Positions 17,211-26,036 of a stretch of 64,000 nucleotides of DNA are shown here, in pieces. The stretch spans positions 4,154,001 to 4,218,000 of the forward strand of contig NZ_CP108081.1 in the NCBI RefSeq assembly GCF_036182465.1, read 5' to 3'. Every line of letters begins with the position of its first letter. Position 1 is the first letter of the stretch. Position numbers and translations under genes: made by a program. The notes beneath the pieces were generated by a model that saw only the letters and a list, made by a program, of their open reading frames with translations, had not been told where the DNA came from and made no database searches. This stretch comes from Streptomyces sp. NBC_00258 (GTDB lineage Bacteria > Actinomycetota > Actinomycetes > Streptomycetales > Streptomycetaceae).

Positions 17211-18686
17211 CTAGGCGGTCAGCTTCGCCAGTGCCGCGTCGATGCGGGCCAGCGTCTTCTCCTTGCCCAGGATCTCCAGGGACTCGAAGAGCGGCAGGCC
17301 GATCGTGCGGCCCGTGACGGCGACGCGGACGGGGGCCTGGGCCTTGCCCAGCTTGAGGCCGTGCTCCTCGCCGGCGGCCAGGACGGCCTCCTTGAGGGAG
17401 TCGGGCGAAGACCAGTCGGCCGCGTCCAGCTTCTCGCGGGCCGTACGGAGCAGCGCGTCGCTGCCCTCCTTCATGGCCTTCGTCCAGGACACCTCGTCGA
17501 AGACCGGCTCCGCCAGGAACAGGAAGTCGACGTTGTCCGTGATCTCGGAGAGGACCTTGAGGCGGGTCTGGGCGTGCGGGGCGATCGCGTCCCACTGGGC
17601 CTGGTCGAAGTCCTCCGGCGCCCAGGGCGCGAAGGGGGCCTTCAGCCAGGGGGCGCAGCGCTCGGCGAAGTCCTTCACATCCAGCAGGCGGATGTGGTCG
17701 GCGTTGATCGCCTCGGCCTTCTTGAGGTCGAAGCGGGCCGGGTTCGGGTTGACGTCCTTGACGTCGAAGGCCGCGACCATCTCGTCCATCGTGAAGATGT
17801 CCTGGTCGGCGGAGAGCGACCAGCCCAGCAGGGAGAGGTAGTTGAGCAGGCCCTCGGGGAGGAAGCCGCGCTCCCTGTAGAGGTTCAGCGACGACTGGGG
17901 GTCACGCTTGGAGAGCTTCTTGTTGCCCTCGCCCATCACGTACGGCAGGTGTCCGAAGGCGGGTACCGACTTGGCGATGCCCAGCTCGGTCAGCGCCTTG
18001 TAGAGGGCGACCTGGCGCGGGGTGGAGGAGAGCAGGTCCTCGCCGCGCAGGACGTGGGTGATCTCCATCAGGGCGTCGTCGACCGGGTTCACGAGCGTGT
18101 AGAGCGGGGCTCCGTTGGCTCGTACGATCCCGTAGTCCGGGACGTTCTCCGGGAGGTACGTGATCTCGCCGCGGACCAGGTCCGTGAAGGTGATCGTCTC
18201 GTCGGGCATGCGGAAGCGGACGATGGGGGTGCGGCCCTCGGCCTCGTACGCGGCCTTCTGCTCGGCGGTCAGCTCGCGGCAGTGGCCGTCGTAGCCGGAC
18301 GGCTTGCCGGCGGCGCGGGCGGCGTCGCGGCGGGCGTCCAGCTCCTCCGTGGAGCAGTAGCAGTGGTAGGCGTGGCCCGCTTCCAGGAGCTTGGCCGCCA
18401 CGTCGCGGTAGATGTCCATCCGCTGCGACTGGCGGTACGGCTCGTGCGGGCCGCCGACCTCGGGGCCCTCGTCCCAGTCGAAGCCCAGCCAGCGCATCGA
18501 GTCGAGCAGCTGGCCGTACGACTCCTCGGAGTCGCGGGCCGCGTCGGTGTCCTCGATGCGGAAGACCAGAGTGCCCTCGTTGTGCCGGGCGAACGCCCAG
18601 TTGAACAGAGCGGTGCGGACCAGGCCCACGTGGGGGTTGCCGGTCGGGGACGGACAGAAACGTACGCGGACGGTCGCGTTAGCCAC
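17211..18686 (-). CDS. gltX: Glutamyl-tRNA synthetase
   Basis: GluRS charges tRNA-Glu with glutamate. The 491-residue class I synthetase has RFCPSPTGNPHVGLVRTALFN (HIGH-type motif), FRIEDTD, and KLSKRDPQSSLNLYRERGF (KMSKS-type). Actinobacteria generally lack GlnRS, so GluRS also mischarges tRNA-Gln and GatCAB converts the product; this one is therefore probably non-discriminating. The start GTG 18686 overlaps the preceding FAH-family gene by eight bases. Both of its probable tRNA substrates are encoded within 5 kb. Confidence 0.97.
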   Translation of the reverse strand: MANATVRVRFCPSPTGNPHVGLVRTALFNWAFARHNEGTLVFRIEDTDAARDSEESYGQLLDSMRWLGFDWDEGPEVGGPHEPYRQSQRMDIYRDVAAKLLEAGHAYHCYCSTEELDARRDAARAAGKPSGYDGHCRELTAEQKAAYEAEGRTPIVRFRMPDETITFTDLVRGEITYLPENVPDYGIVRANGAPLYTLVNPVDDALMEITHVLRGEDLLSSTPRQVALYKALTELGIAKSVPAFGHLPYVMGEGNKKLSKRDPQSSLNLYRERGFLPEGLLNYLSLLGWSLSADQDIFTMDEMVAAFDVKDVNPNPARFDLKKAEAINADHIRLLDVKDFAERCAPWLKAPFAPWAPEDFDQAQWDAIAPHAQTRLKVLSEITDNVDFLFLAEPVFDEVSWTKAMKEGSDALLRTAREKLDAADWSSPDSLKEAVLAAGEEHGLKLGKAQAPVRVAVTGRTIGLPLFESLEILGKEKTLARIDAALAKLTA

Positions 18687-19467
18687 GCTTGATCACCTTG
18701 TTGGTGAGAGTGCCGATGCCTTCGATGGTGACGGCGACCTCGTCGCCGACAGTGAGCGGGCCGACCCCCGCGGGGGTGCCCGTGAGGATCACGTCGCCGG
18801 GGAGCAGCGTCATGGCCTCGGTGATGTTGACGATCAGATCCTCCACGGAGTGGATCATCTCGCTGGTGCGGCCCAGCTGGCGCTGTTGGCCGTTGACCGT
18901 ACACATGATGGTCAGGTCGGACGGGTCGAGGTCCGTCTCCACCCAGGGGCCGAGCGGGCAGGAGGAGTCGAAGCCCTTGGCCCGGGCCCACTGCTTCTCG
19001 CGCTTCTGGACGTCGCGTGCGGTGACGTCGTTGGCGCAGGTGTAGCCGAGGATGACGTCCTTGACGCGCTCGCGCGGGACCTCCCGGCACATACGGCCGA
19101 TGACCACGGCCAGCTCGGCCTCGTGGTGCACCTCGTTCGAGAAGGAGGGGTACGCGATCTCGTCGCCGGGGCCGATCACCGAGGTGGACGGCTTGAAGAA
19201 GGCGAACGGGGCGTCCGGCACCTCGTTGCCCAGCTCCCTGGCGTGCTCCGCGTAGTTGCGGCCGAAGGCCACGACCTTGTTGGGGAGCATGGGCGGCAGG
19301 AGCCGGACCTTGCTCAGCGGGACCTTCGTGCCGGAGAGCTCGAAGTCCGTGAACGGATGGCCCTTGATGATGTCGAGCACGAGCCCGTCGGTCGACCCAG
19401 GAGGGCTCTCGCCCTCGACCGCGCCGAACGCGACGTTGCCGTCGATGGAGAACCTGGCGATGCGCAC
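18679..19467 (-). CDS. Fumarylacetoacetate hydrolase-family protein
   Basis: The 262-residue protein has the FAH C-terminal fold, with VAFGRNYAEHARELGN, FFKPSTSVIGPGD, HHEAELAVVIGR (Glu metal ligands), YTCANDVTARDVQ and LLPGDVILTGTPAGVG. Members hydrolyse or decarboxylate diketo acids and hydroxymuconates, or tautomerise oxaloacetate. The substrate is not deducible; 2-hydroxyhepta-2,4-diene-1,7-dioate isomerase is a common automatic name. It starts at GTG 19467 and overlaps gltX. The pairing with gltX is conserved in Streptomyces from memory. Confidence 0.9.
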   Translation of the reverse strand: MRIARFSIDGNVAFGAVEGESPPGSTDGLVLDIIKGHPFTDFELSGTKVPLSKVRLLPPMLPNKVVAFGRNYAEHARELGNEVPDAPFAFFKPSTSVIGPGDEIAYPSFSNEVHHEAELAVVIGRMCREVPRERVKDVILGYTCANDVTARDVQKREKQWARAKGFDSSCPLGPWVETDLDPSDLTIMCTVNGQQRQLGRTSEMIHSVEDLIVNITEAMTLLPGDVILTGTPAGVGPLTVGDEVAVTIEGIGTLTNKVIKRG

Positions 19468-19572
19468 GAGATGCCTGCGCCCCTCACTGAGCTGGCTGGA
19501 GTCTGAGGCTCCAGGCTAACGCGGGAGAGGGGCGCGACCTCGCGGAACTGCTCCGGGGTGGGCGTGGGAGGG

Positions 19573-19761
19573 TTACTCCGCCGCCATGGCCGCGACCGGG
19601 GCGTCCATCAGGATCGTGCGCCGGGGGTTGGCGGTCTGCGCGGGGAGCTCGACGGAGTGCTCCTGCTGCTCCGGCGTACGCAGCTCCTCGGCGTCCTCGA
19701 GGTGGGCCAGTGTCGTGCGCCGCGGGTTGGCTATGTTGAGGAACATCATCGTCGTCTTCAT
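19573..19761 (-). CDS. Small 62-residue protein with duplicated ANPRRT motif
   Basis: The ATG at 19761 opens MKTTMMFLNIANPRRTTLAH; a second ANPRRTILMDAP block lies near the C-terminus, which ends AAMAAE. The linker is Glu-rich (LEDAEELRTPEQQEH). Third positions are about 95 % G or C in these 62 codons but drop markedly in the in-frame extension upstream, which decides the start. The Shine-Dalgarno is weak. There is no signal peptide, transmembrane segment or Cys. I do not recognise the family. It lies alone, divergent from the conservon operon. Possible roles include a short linear-motif adaptor or a modified-peptide precursor; neither is supported directly. Confidence 0.65.
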   Translation of the reverse strand: MKTTMMFLNIANPRRTTLAHLEDAEELRTPEQQEHSVELPAQTANPRRTILMDAPVAAMAAE

Positions 19762-19941
19762 CTGCGGTTTCGGACCCTGTCGGTACGGGCGCCGGGCGGC
19801 TTCAAGAACCGCCGCGCGGGCGCGGGTTGTCGGATTTGCCATCCCTGTAAAGCGCCAGGCTAAACATGCGATTCCCTGTGGAACGCGTGAAGGCGACGTG
19901 ATCAACGTGTGAGTTTCCTCACTTACCAGCAGGCAATCCGG

Positions 19942-20139
19942 TCAATTCGGACTCTCAACTCGCCCTACCGAAACGGACATTGCGCCACTGAAGCCCTTAT
20001 TCCGCTCCTGATCATGGCGACTGGGACACCGCTTACATGCGAATGACTCGTGCACCTGTGTCCGATATAAACAGAATCGCTTTCCACATGCCGTAACACC
20101 TCCTTCACTAGGTGTCACGATGGTCACAGCATGACCCAT
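19942..20139 (-). CDS. Possible 65-residue Cys-motif protein with a TTA codon
   Basis: The frame from ATG 20139 encodes MGHAVTIVTPSEGGVTACGK, then RFCLYRTQVHESFACKRCP. The CGxR...CxxC arrangement matches the small protein at 37758 (CGLR...CLAC), which supports a real family, possibly metal-binding. Codon use is odd: third-position G/C is low and it includes TTA, the Leu codon read only by the bldA tRNA in Streptomyces. The low GC could instead mean this is just promoter DNA of the conservon operon. Start and reality are uncertain. Confidence 0.4.
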   Translation of the reverse strand: MGHAVTIVTPSEGGVTACGKRFCLYRTQVHESFACKRCPSRHDQERNKGFSGAMSVSVGRVESPN

Positions 20140-20363
20140 GGGCCTTGTTGGAGATCCGGCACTGTGCTGGAATTCCACGGAACCGCCGCGGGATCGAACC
20201 GGCGCGCAAGGGGCGCGAACGCAGCGCCGAGTGGCGGCGGGAAGGGGGGCCTGCGCCGGTCACTCACGACCACACATGGGAGCGCGTTCAGGGCGCTCCC
20301 AAGACGCCGACACCGTCTCGCCGTTCACGCGGAGAGGCGCCTGGTCCAGAGGTTGCGACGCTA

Positions 20364-23300
20364 GTGCAGGGACGTTTCAAGAGGGATGGCAGCGCTTCGG
20401 CGGAGCCGGAGCCGCACGGCGGGACCGGCACCGGTTCCTCGCCCCAGCACGCCCAGAACCAAGGACCGGCGCAGGCCGGCGACGGAGGTGAGCGCTCCTC
20501 GCGCCCCGGTGCGCCCAAGGGCGCCCAGGGCAAGGGCGGTCCGAACGCGGTGACCGGTGGCCCCGGTACCCCGCCCGCCGCACCGCCCAAAGCGAAGAAC
20601 CCCAGCGGCCCCGGCTCGCGAATAGCTCTGCGCAACTGGCGCATCTCCACGCGTCTGGTCTCGCTGCTCGCGCTGCCCGTGGTCGCCGCCACCTCGCTGG
20701 GCGCCCTGCGCATCAGCGACACGATGGACGAGATCCAGCAGCTCGAGAACATGAAGCTGCTGACCGACATGACGAAGCAGGCGACCGAGCTCGCCGCCGC
20801 GCTCCAGGAGGAGCGCGACAAGTCGGCCGGTCCGCTCGCCAACGGCACGAAGGCGTCCGACTTCACCGTCAAGGGCGTCCGCGACAAGACCGACCGTGCG
20901 CGTGCCGCCTTCATGGAGGGCACCCACGAGCTCGACGACGCGGGCAACAACGAGAACCTCGACGGCGTCCGGGACAACGTGGTGGCCATCGCCACCCAGC
21001 TGAACACCCTGAGCGGCATCCGCAACAACGCCTTCCAGGACGAGAAGAACTCCTCCCAGTCGGTCGAGTCGTACCACCGGCTGATCGAGCAGCTGCTCGG
21101 CCTCTCCCAGGACATGGCCGAGGCGACCAGCAACCCGGAGATGATCCAGCGCACGCGCGCCCTGGCGGCCTTCTCCACCGCCAAGGAGTACGCGTCCATC
21201 CAGCGTGCGGTCATCGCCGCGGCCCTGCCGGCCACCGATGCCACGTACGGCGATCTCTCCGAGAACGACCGGCAGTACGGCCTCTCCGCCTTCGAGAACC
21301 AGAAGGCCGAGCTCACCAGCTTCGCCAGCATCTACGAGGGCAACTCGCGCGAGCTGACGAAGCCGCTCGACGAGCCGAGCCCGACCATCAAGGCGGCCGA
21401 CACCTACGCGGAGCGTGTGCTCCGGCGTGAGAACGGTCTGCAGCTGCGTGACAAGCGCTCGTACCTGGACTGGGTGGACGCGGACTCCTCCAAGATCCAG
21501 GAAATGTCGAAGATCGAGCTCACGCTGCTCAACGAGATGGAGCAGAAGGCCCGCGAGCTGCGCAACGAGGCCGAGCAGGAAGCGATCATCTCCGGTGCGC
21601 TGATCCTGCTGGTGCTCGGTGTCTCGCTGGTCGGCGCCTTCGTGGTGGCCCGCTCCATGATCCGCTCGCTGCGCCGCCTCCAGGACACCGCGACGAAGGT
21701 CGCCCAGGACCGGCTGCCCGAGCTGGTCAAGCAGCTCTCCGAGTCCGACCCGCAGGACGTCGACACGTCCGTCGAGTCGGTCGGTGTGCACTCCAAGGAC
21801 GAGATCGGCCAGGTCGCCGCGGCGTTCGACGACGTGCACCGCGAGGCCGTCCGGCTCGCCGCCGAGCAGGCCCTCCTGCGAGGCAACGTCAACGCGATGT
21901 TCACCAACCTCTCGCGCCGCTCCCAGGGCCTCATCCAGCGTCAGCTCTCGCTCATCTCCGAACTGGAGTCCCGCGAGGCCGACCCGGACCAGCTGTCCTC
22001 GCTGTTCAAGCTCGACCACCTCGCGACCCGCATGCGCCGTAACGGTGAGAACCTCCTGGTTCTCGCCGGTGAAGAGCCCGGCCGTCGCTGGACCCGTCCG
22101 GTCCCGCTGGTCGACGTGCTCCGTGCCGCCGCCTCCGAGGTGGAGCAGTACGAGCGCATCGAGCTGTCGGCCGTGCCCACCACCGAGGTCGCAGGCCGCG
22201 TGGTCAACGACCTCGTGCACCTGCTCGCCGAGCTGCTGGAGAACGCCACGTCGTTCTCCTCCCCGCAGACCAAGGTCAAGGTCACCGGTCACGCGCTGCC
22301 CGACGGCCGCGTACTGATCGAGATCCACGACACCGGTATCGGCCTCTCGCCCGAGGACCTCGCGGCGATCAACGAGCGGCTCGCCTCGCCGCCCACCGTG
22401 GACGTCTCGGTCTCCCGCCGCATGGGTCTGTTCGTGGTCGGCCGGCTGTCCCAGCGACACGGCATCCGCATCCAGCTCCGCCCGTCCGACTCCGGTGGTA
22501 CGACCGCGCTGGTCATGCTGCCCGTCGATGTCGCCCAGGGCGGCAAGAAGGTTCCGGGCAACAAGCAGGGCCAGGGCATTCCCGCCGGCGGCGGCCCCGC
22601 CGCCGCGCAGGCCGCGGCCGGTGTCGCGGCAGCCCGTCGGGGCGGCGCAGGAAGCGGTCCCGCCCTCGGCGCGGGTGCTCCCACCGGCGGCAACGGCGGT
22701 CGGCTCAACCCCGGTCCGCAGCGCGGCCAGGTCGGCGCCGGAACCGGAGCGCGCGCCGCGCTGCCCAGGCCGGACGCGGGCGGTCGCCCGGGCGGACCTG
22801 GACCTGGTGGACCTGGCGGCTCGCGTGGCCCCCAGCCCCCGCAGGGCAGGCCGGCCCCGGCCGGTGCCGGTGCCCCGCAGGCCTTCAACGACTTCGGCAA
22901 CAACGACTCCGGTCGGCAGGACGCGTTCGGTGGCGGACGTCAGGACACGATGGGCGGCAACAACCGCGGCCCCGTGCCCCCGCAGCCCCAGCAGCGTCCG
23001 GCCGGTGGTGACCAGGGCCGTCGTCCTCCGCAGCAGCCGCCGCAGCTGCCGCCGCGCGGTGGTCCGCGTGCCGAGCTGCCCGGCGGCAACCCGCAGCCGC
23101 GGGTGCCCAGCTGGAGCGACGACAACGCGCAGCCGCCGGTGCCGCGTTCCCCGATGGACGCCCCGCGCGGCCACGAGGAGCCGGACGCCACTTCGCAGAT
23201 GCCGCGGATCAACGACCGTCAGGGCCCGGGTTCTCCCGCGTCCACCTCGGAGTTCCCGCGGATCGACGACCGTCAGGGTGCCGGTTCCACGGGCGAGTAC

Positions 23301-24146
23301 CCGCGGCAGGACTACGACGCCCCGCGTTCCGGCGCGGGCGCCCCGCAGAACAACGGGCAGTTCGTCCGCCCGGACGTGTTCGGTACGCCGAATCCTTCCG
23401 GCGCGGGCCAGAACCCGTCCGCGGGCGGCCAGTACAACCGCCAGGACCCCGCCGCCACCGGCCAGTTCTCGATGCCCGGCCATGACGGTGGTTCCACCGG
23501 TCAGTACGCGGCGCCCGGGCAGGATGTTCAGCAGAACAACACCGGCCAGTTCCCGGCGCCGAACCACGGCGAGCGGCAGGGTGGCGGCACCGGACAGTTC
23601 GAGCGTCCCGGTGCCAACGGCACCAACGGCACCCACCCCCAGCGTCCCCCGTCGCGTCGGCGTCCCGCGCTCCCCCCGGAGCCCGAGGCGCTGCCGCCGG
23701 CGGGTCCCGGCGACGGGCGTACGCCGCTGTACGACACCCTGGAGACCAACTGGTTCAACCAGGCCCAGGCCGGCAACGGCGAGCAGGCACCGCAGGAGCC
23801 CGCACAGGCTCCCGCGGCCCCGCAGCGTCCGGCGCCCGCCGCATCCGGGTCCGCCTCCTGGCGGACCACCCCCAATGACGAACTCGGCCGGCAGGCCGAG
23901 CGGGTACGCCAGCCCTCCGCGGGTGGCGTCACCGTCTCGGGTCTGCCGCGCCGGGTCCCCCGCGCGAACCTCGTCGCGGGGACGGCTCAGCAGCAACAGC
24001 ACCAAACCGGTCCGCAGGTCTCGCGTGCGCCCGATGACGTACGCGGCCGGCTGACCAATCTTCGTAGGGGCATCCAGCAAGGTCGGCAGGCCGGTACCGG
24101 CCAGACCGGCAGCTTCCCCAGCCCCACTCACCAGCAGGAGCGTTAG
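20364..24146 (+). CDS. cvnA1: Conservon sensor kinase-like protein CvnA, first copy
   Basis: CvnA proteins are membrane sensors that assemble with CvnB, C and D into a complex likened to G-protein-coupled receptors. From GTG 20364 the protein is 1260 residues: a disordered N-terminus, TM1 at about 97-117 (LVSLLALPVVAATSLGAL), an extracellular nitrate/nitrite-sensor-like helical domain, TM2 at about 408-432, HAMP, a phosphoacceptor-like region (KLDHLATRMRRNGENLLVL) and a HATPase domain (ELLENATSFSS, DTGIGLS, MGLFVVGRL). The last 530 residues are Gly/Pro/Gln-rich with TGQF/TGQY repeats, ending in GGVTVSGLPRRVPRANLV and VSRAPDDVRGRLTNLRRG. The start is chosen because the frame upstream overlaps a possible promoter. 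Confidence 0.93.
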   Translation: MQGRFKRDGSASAEPEPHGGTGTGSSPQHAQNQGPAQAGDGGERSSRPGAPKGAQGKGGPNAVTGGPGTPPAAPPKAKNPSGPGSRIALRNWRISTRLVSLLALPVVAATSLGALRISDTMDEIQQLENMKLLTDMTKQATELAAALQEERDKSAGPLANGTKASDFTVKGVRDKTDRARAAFMEGTHELDDAGNNENLDGVRDNVVAIATQLNTLSGIRNNAFQDEKNSSQSVESYHRLIEQLLGLSQDMAEATSNPEMIQRTRALAAFSTAKEYASIQRAVIAAALPATDATYGDLSENDRQYGLSAFENQKAELTSFASIYEGNSRELTKPLDEPSPTIKAADTYAERVLRRENGLQLRDKRSYLDWVDADSSKIQEMSKIELTLLNEMEQKARELRNEAEQEAIISGALILLVLGVSLVGAFVVARSMIRSLRRLQDTATKVAQDRLPELVKQLSESDPQDVDTSVESVGVHSKDEIGQVAAAFDDVHREAVRLAAEQALLRGNVNAMFTNLSRRSQGLIQRQLSLISELESREADPDQLSSLFKLDHLATRMRRNGENLLVLAGEEPGRRWTRPVPLVDVLRAAASEVEQYERIELSAVPTTEVAGRVVNDLVHLLAELLENATSFSSPQTKVKVTGHALPDGRVLIEIHDTGIGLSPEDLAAINERLASPPTVDVSVSRRMGLFVVGRLSQRHGIRIQLRPSDSGGTTALVMLPVDVAQGGKKVPGNKQGQGIPAGGGPAAAQAAAGVAAARRGGAGSGPALGAGAPTGGNGGRLNPGPQRGQVGAGTGARAALPRPDAGGRPGGPGPGGPGGSRGPQPPQGRPAPAGAGAPQAFNDFGNNDSGRQDAFGGGRQDTMGGNNRGPVPPQPQQRPAGGDQGRRPPQQPPQLPPRGGPRAELPGGNPQPRVPSWSDDNAQPPVPRSPMDAPRGHEEPDATSQMPRINDRQGPGSPASTSEFPRIDDRQGAGSTGEYPRQDYDAPRSGAGAPQNNGQFVRPDVFGTPNPSGAGQNPSAGGQYNRQDPAATGQFSMPGHDGGSTGQYAAPGQDVQQNNTGQFPAPNHGERQGGGTGQFERPGANGTNGTHPQRPPSRRRPALPPEPEALPPAGPGDGRTPLYDTLETNWFNQAQAGNGEQAPQEPAQAPAAPQRPAPAASGSASWRTTPNDELGRQAERVRQPSAGGVTVSGLPRRVPRANLVAGTAQQQQHQTGPQVSRAPDDVRGRLTNLRRGIQQGRQAGTGQTGSFPSPTHQQER

Positions 24147-24569
24147 TTGAGCCAGATGAGCCAGGCGGCACAGAACCTCAACTGGTTGATCACCAACTTC
24201 GTTGACAACACCCCCGGGGTGTCCCACACCGTCGTCGTTTCCGCCGACGGACTCCTTCTGGCGATGTCCGAGGGCTTTCCGCGCGACCGCGCCGACCAGC
24301 TCGCGGCCGTCGCCTCCGGACTCACTTCACTCACGGCCGGCGCCTCCCGGATCTTCGAGGGCGGCACCGTCGCCCAGACGGTCGTCGAGATGGAACGCGG
24401 CTTCCTCTTCCTCATGTCCGTCTCGGACGGATCGTCCCTCGCGGTCCTGTCCCACCCGGACTGCGACATCGGCCTTGTCGGATACGAGATGGCCCTGCTC
24501 GTCGACCGTGCGGGTGCGGTGCTCACGCCGGATCTGCGGGCCGAGCTCCAGGGCAGCCTGCTTCACTAG
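24147..24569 (+). CDS. cvnB1: Conservon Roadblock/LC7 protein CvnB, first copy
   Basis: The Roadblock/LC7-fold protein (NLNWLITNFVDNTPGVSHTV, LTAGASRIFEGG, GYEMALLVDRAG) probably regulates nucleotide exchange or hydrolysis on CvnD. The cvnA1 stop is directly followed by TTG AGC CAG ATG. AGGAG lies six to seven bases before the TTG but about 15 before the ATG, so TTG 24147 is preferred (140 residues). The second copy has GTG in the same place. It is near-identical to CvnB2. Confidence 0.94.
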   Translation: MSQMSQAAQNLNWLITNFVDNTPGVSHTVVVSADGLLLAMSEGFPRDRADQLAAVASGLTSLTAGASRIFEGGTVAQTVVEMERGFLFLMSVSDGSSLAVLSHPDCDIGLVGYEMALLVDRAGAVLTPDLRAELQGSLLH

Positions 24570-24689
24570 CCAGGTTTTAACGTACGTCCGAATTTCACCG
24601 AACGTCCGCACAATCCGTCGGCCGCCCTCCCCCCACCGGCCCCGTCAGACGGCACGACTGACCGACCTGCTGTCCCGCCCGGAGGATCA

Positions 24690-25088
24690 ATGACCCCGCC
24701 CACCGCCTCTCATGATCCGTACGCACAGCCGTACGAGGATGAGGGCGACCAGCCGCTGGTACGTCCGTACGCGATGACCGGCGGCCGGACCCGGCCGCGC
24801 TACCAGCTCGCCATAGAGGCACTGATCAGCACCACGGCCGACCCGGCGCAGCTGATGGGGCTGCTCCCGGAGCACCAGCGGATCTGCCACCTCTGCCGTG
24901 AGGTGAAGTCGGTGGCCGAGGTGTCGGCCCTGCTGTCCATGCCCCTGGGTGTGGCACGGATTCTCGTCGCGGACCTCGCGGAGGCCGGACTCGTCGCGAT
25001 CCACCAGCCGGGTGGCGACGAGAGCAATGGCGGCGCCCCGGACGTGACACTGCTCGAAAGGGTGCTCAGTGGACTTCGCAAGCTCTGA
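24690..25088 (+). CDS. cvnC1: Conservon DUF742 protein CvnC, first copy
   Basis: The 132-residue protein has the DUF742 signature LVRPYAMTGGRTRPRYQLAIEAL, HQRICHLCREVKSVAEVSALL and PLGVARILVADLAEAGLVAIH, which suggests a winged-helix-like fold. It ends in LLERVLSGLRKL. Its start ATG is preceded by GGAGG. The last 20 bases overlap cvnD1, so the two are translationally coupled. It is a component of the membrane-associated conservon complex; no enzymatic activity is known. Confidence 0.94.
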   Translation: MTPPTASHDPYAQPYEDEGDQPLVRPYAMTGGRTRPRYQLAIEALISTTADPAQLMGLLPEHQRICHLCREVKSVAEVSALLSMPLGVARILVADLAEAGLVAIHQPGGDESNGGAPDVTLLERVLSGLRKL

Positions 25089-25644
25089 CGGAGGTCGGGC
25101 GACCACCTCCGCGAAGATCGTGGTGGCGGGTGGCTTCGGCGTCGGCAAGACCACGTTCGTGGGTGCCGTCTCCGAGATCAACCCGCTGCGCACCGAGGCC
25201 GTCATGACGTCCGCCTCGGCGGGCATCGACGACCTCACCCACACCGGGGACAAGACGACGACCACCGTCGCCATGGACTTCGGCCGTATCACCCTGGACC
25301 AGGACCTGATCCTGTACCTGTTCGGTACGCCCGGCCAGGACCGCTTCTGGTTCATGTGGGACGACCTGGTACGCGGCGCGATCGGCGCCGTCGTGCTCGT
25401 GGACACCCGTCGTCTCGCCGACTGCTTCCCCGCGGTCGACTACTTCGAGAACAGCGGCCTGCCGTTCGTCATAGCCCTGAACGGCTTCGACGGGCACCAG
25501 CCCTACACGCCCGACGAGGTCCGGGAGGCTCTGCAGATCGGCCCGGACGCCCCGATCATCACGACGGACGCCCGCCATCGCGCGGACGCCAAGAGTGCGC
25601 TGATCACTCTGGTCGAGCACGCCCTGATGGCTCGTCTGCGCTAG
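25069..25644 (+). CDS. cvnD1: Conservon small GTPase CvnD, first copy
   Basis: The 191-residue Ras-like ATP/GTP-binding protein has the P-loop GGFGVGKTTF, switch region TTTTVAMDFGRI, the G3 box LFGTPGQDRFWFMW and a G4-like ALNGFDG. It resembles MglA-type bacterial GTPases. In the conservon model, it cycles between the CvnA/B complex and free cytosol. It starts inside the end of cvnC1. 392 bases separate it from the second conservon. Confidence 0.95.
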   Translation: MDFASSDGGRATTSAKIVVAGGFGVGKTTFVGAVSEINPLRTEAVMTSASAGIDDLTHTGDKTTTTVAMDFGRITLDQDLILYLFGTPGQDRFWFMWDDLVRGAIGAVVLVDTRRLADCFPAVDYFENSGLPFVIALNGFDGHQPYTPDEVREALQIGPDAPIITTDARHRADAKSALITLVEHALMARLR

Positions 25645-25845
25645 GGATCGTGCGGAGGACCGTGTTCTCGTCGGCCCGGCAGGCCTGGCACACAAGTTGG
25701 CAACGCCGTACGGCAGTTGTCGTAGACGCACTGGAGCCGGCTGTGTCGTTTGACACGGTCGGCCTTGGTGTTCATAACGTTTCGACAGAGATATCGAGTG
25801 GTACCGACACGCGTCGCGGTCGTCTGATGCCGCTGTGCTCACAAA

Positions 25846-25867
25846 AGCCCCGCCTTTTGGCGGGGCT
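25846..25867 (+). terminator. Terminator after first conservon
   Basis: AGCCCCGCC (25846-25854) and GGCGGGGCT (25859-25867) pair perfectly over a TTTT loop, followed by a weak T-rich stretch. Confidence 0.8.
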
Positions 25868-25901
25868 CGCTCTTTATGACCGTTTTATCTAGGGCTTACA
25901 T

Positions 25902-25926
25902 CACTCGGAATCCTTGGTTCCGAGTG
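25902..25926. promoter_or_regulatory. Inverted repeat upstream of cvnA2
   Basis: CACTCGGAA-TCCTTGG-TTCCGAGTG has perfect nine-base arms, 110 bases before the cvnA2 GTG. It lacks a T-run and lies after a separate terminator, so an operator or 5' leader hairpin is more likely than termination. Confidence 0.45.
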
Positions 25927-26036
25927 TTTGGACGAGCACACCCTGACGTGCTGGAATGCCAGAACTGCCCAGTAGTAAGGGCCGGAAGACACACGCGGCA
26001 CGACGAAGGTGCACACGCCGAGAGGTTGTTGGTCGA

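Larger units (their letters stand above)
25645..26036. other. 392-base gap between the two conservons
   Basis: No gene is visible. The region holds a terminator at 25846, a perfect inverted repeat at 25902-25926 and AT-richer stretches (TCATAACG, GACCGTTTTATC) that could form the promoter of cvnA2. Confidence 0.6.

Noticed and set aside
20361..24227. Very long minus-strand open frame opposite cvnA1 (1288 codons)
   Set aside because: It is the high-GC mirror of cvnA1, rich in Arg/Val/Gly with no domain; similar long mirrors occur opposite most genes here.
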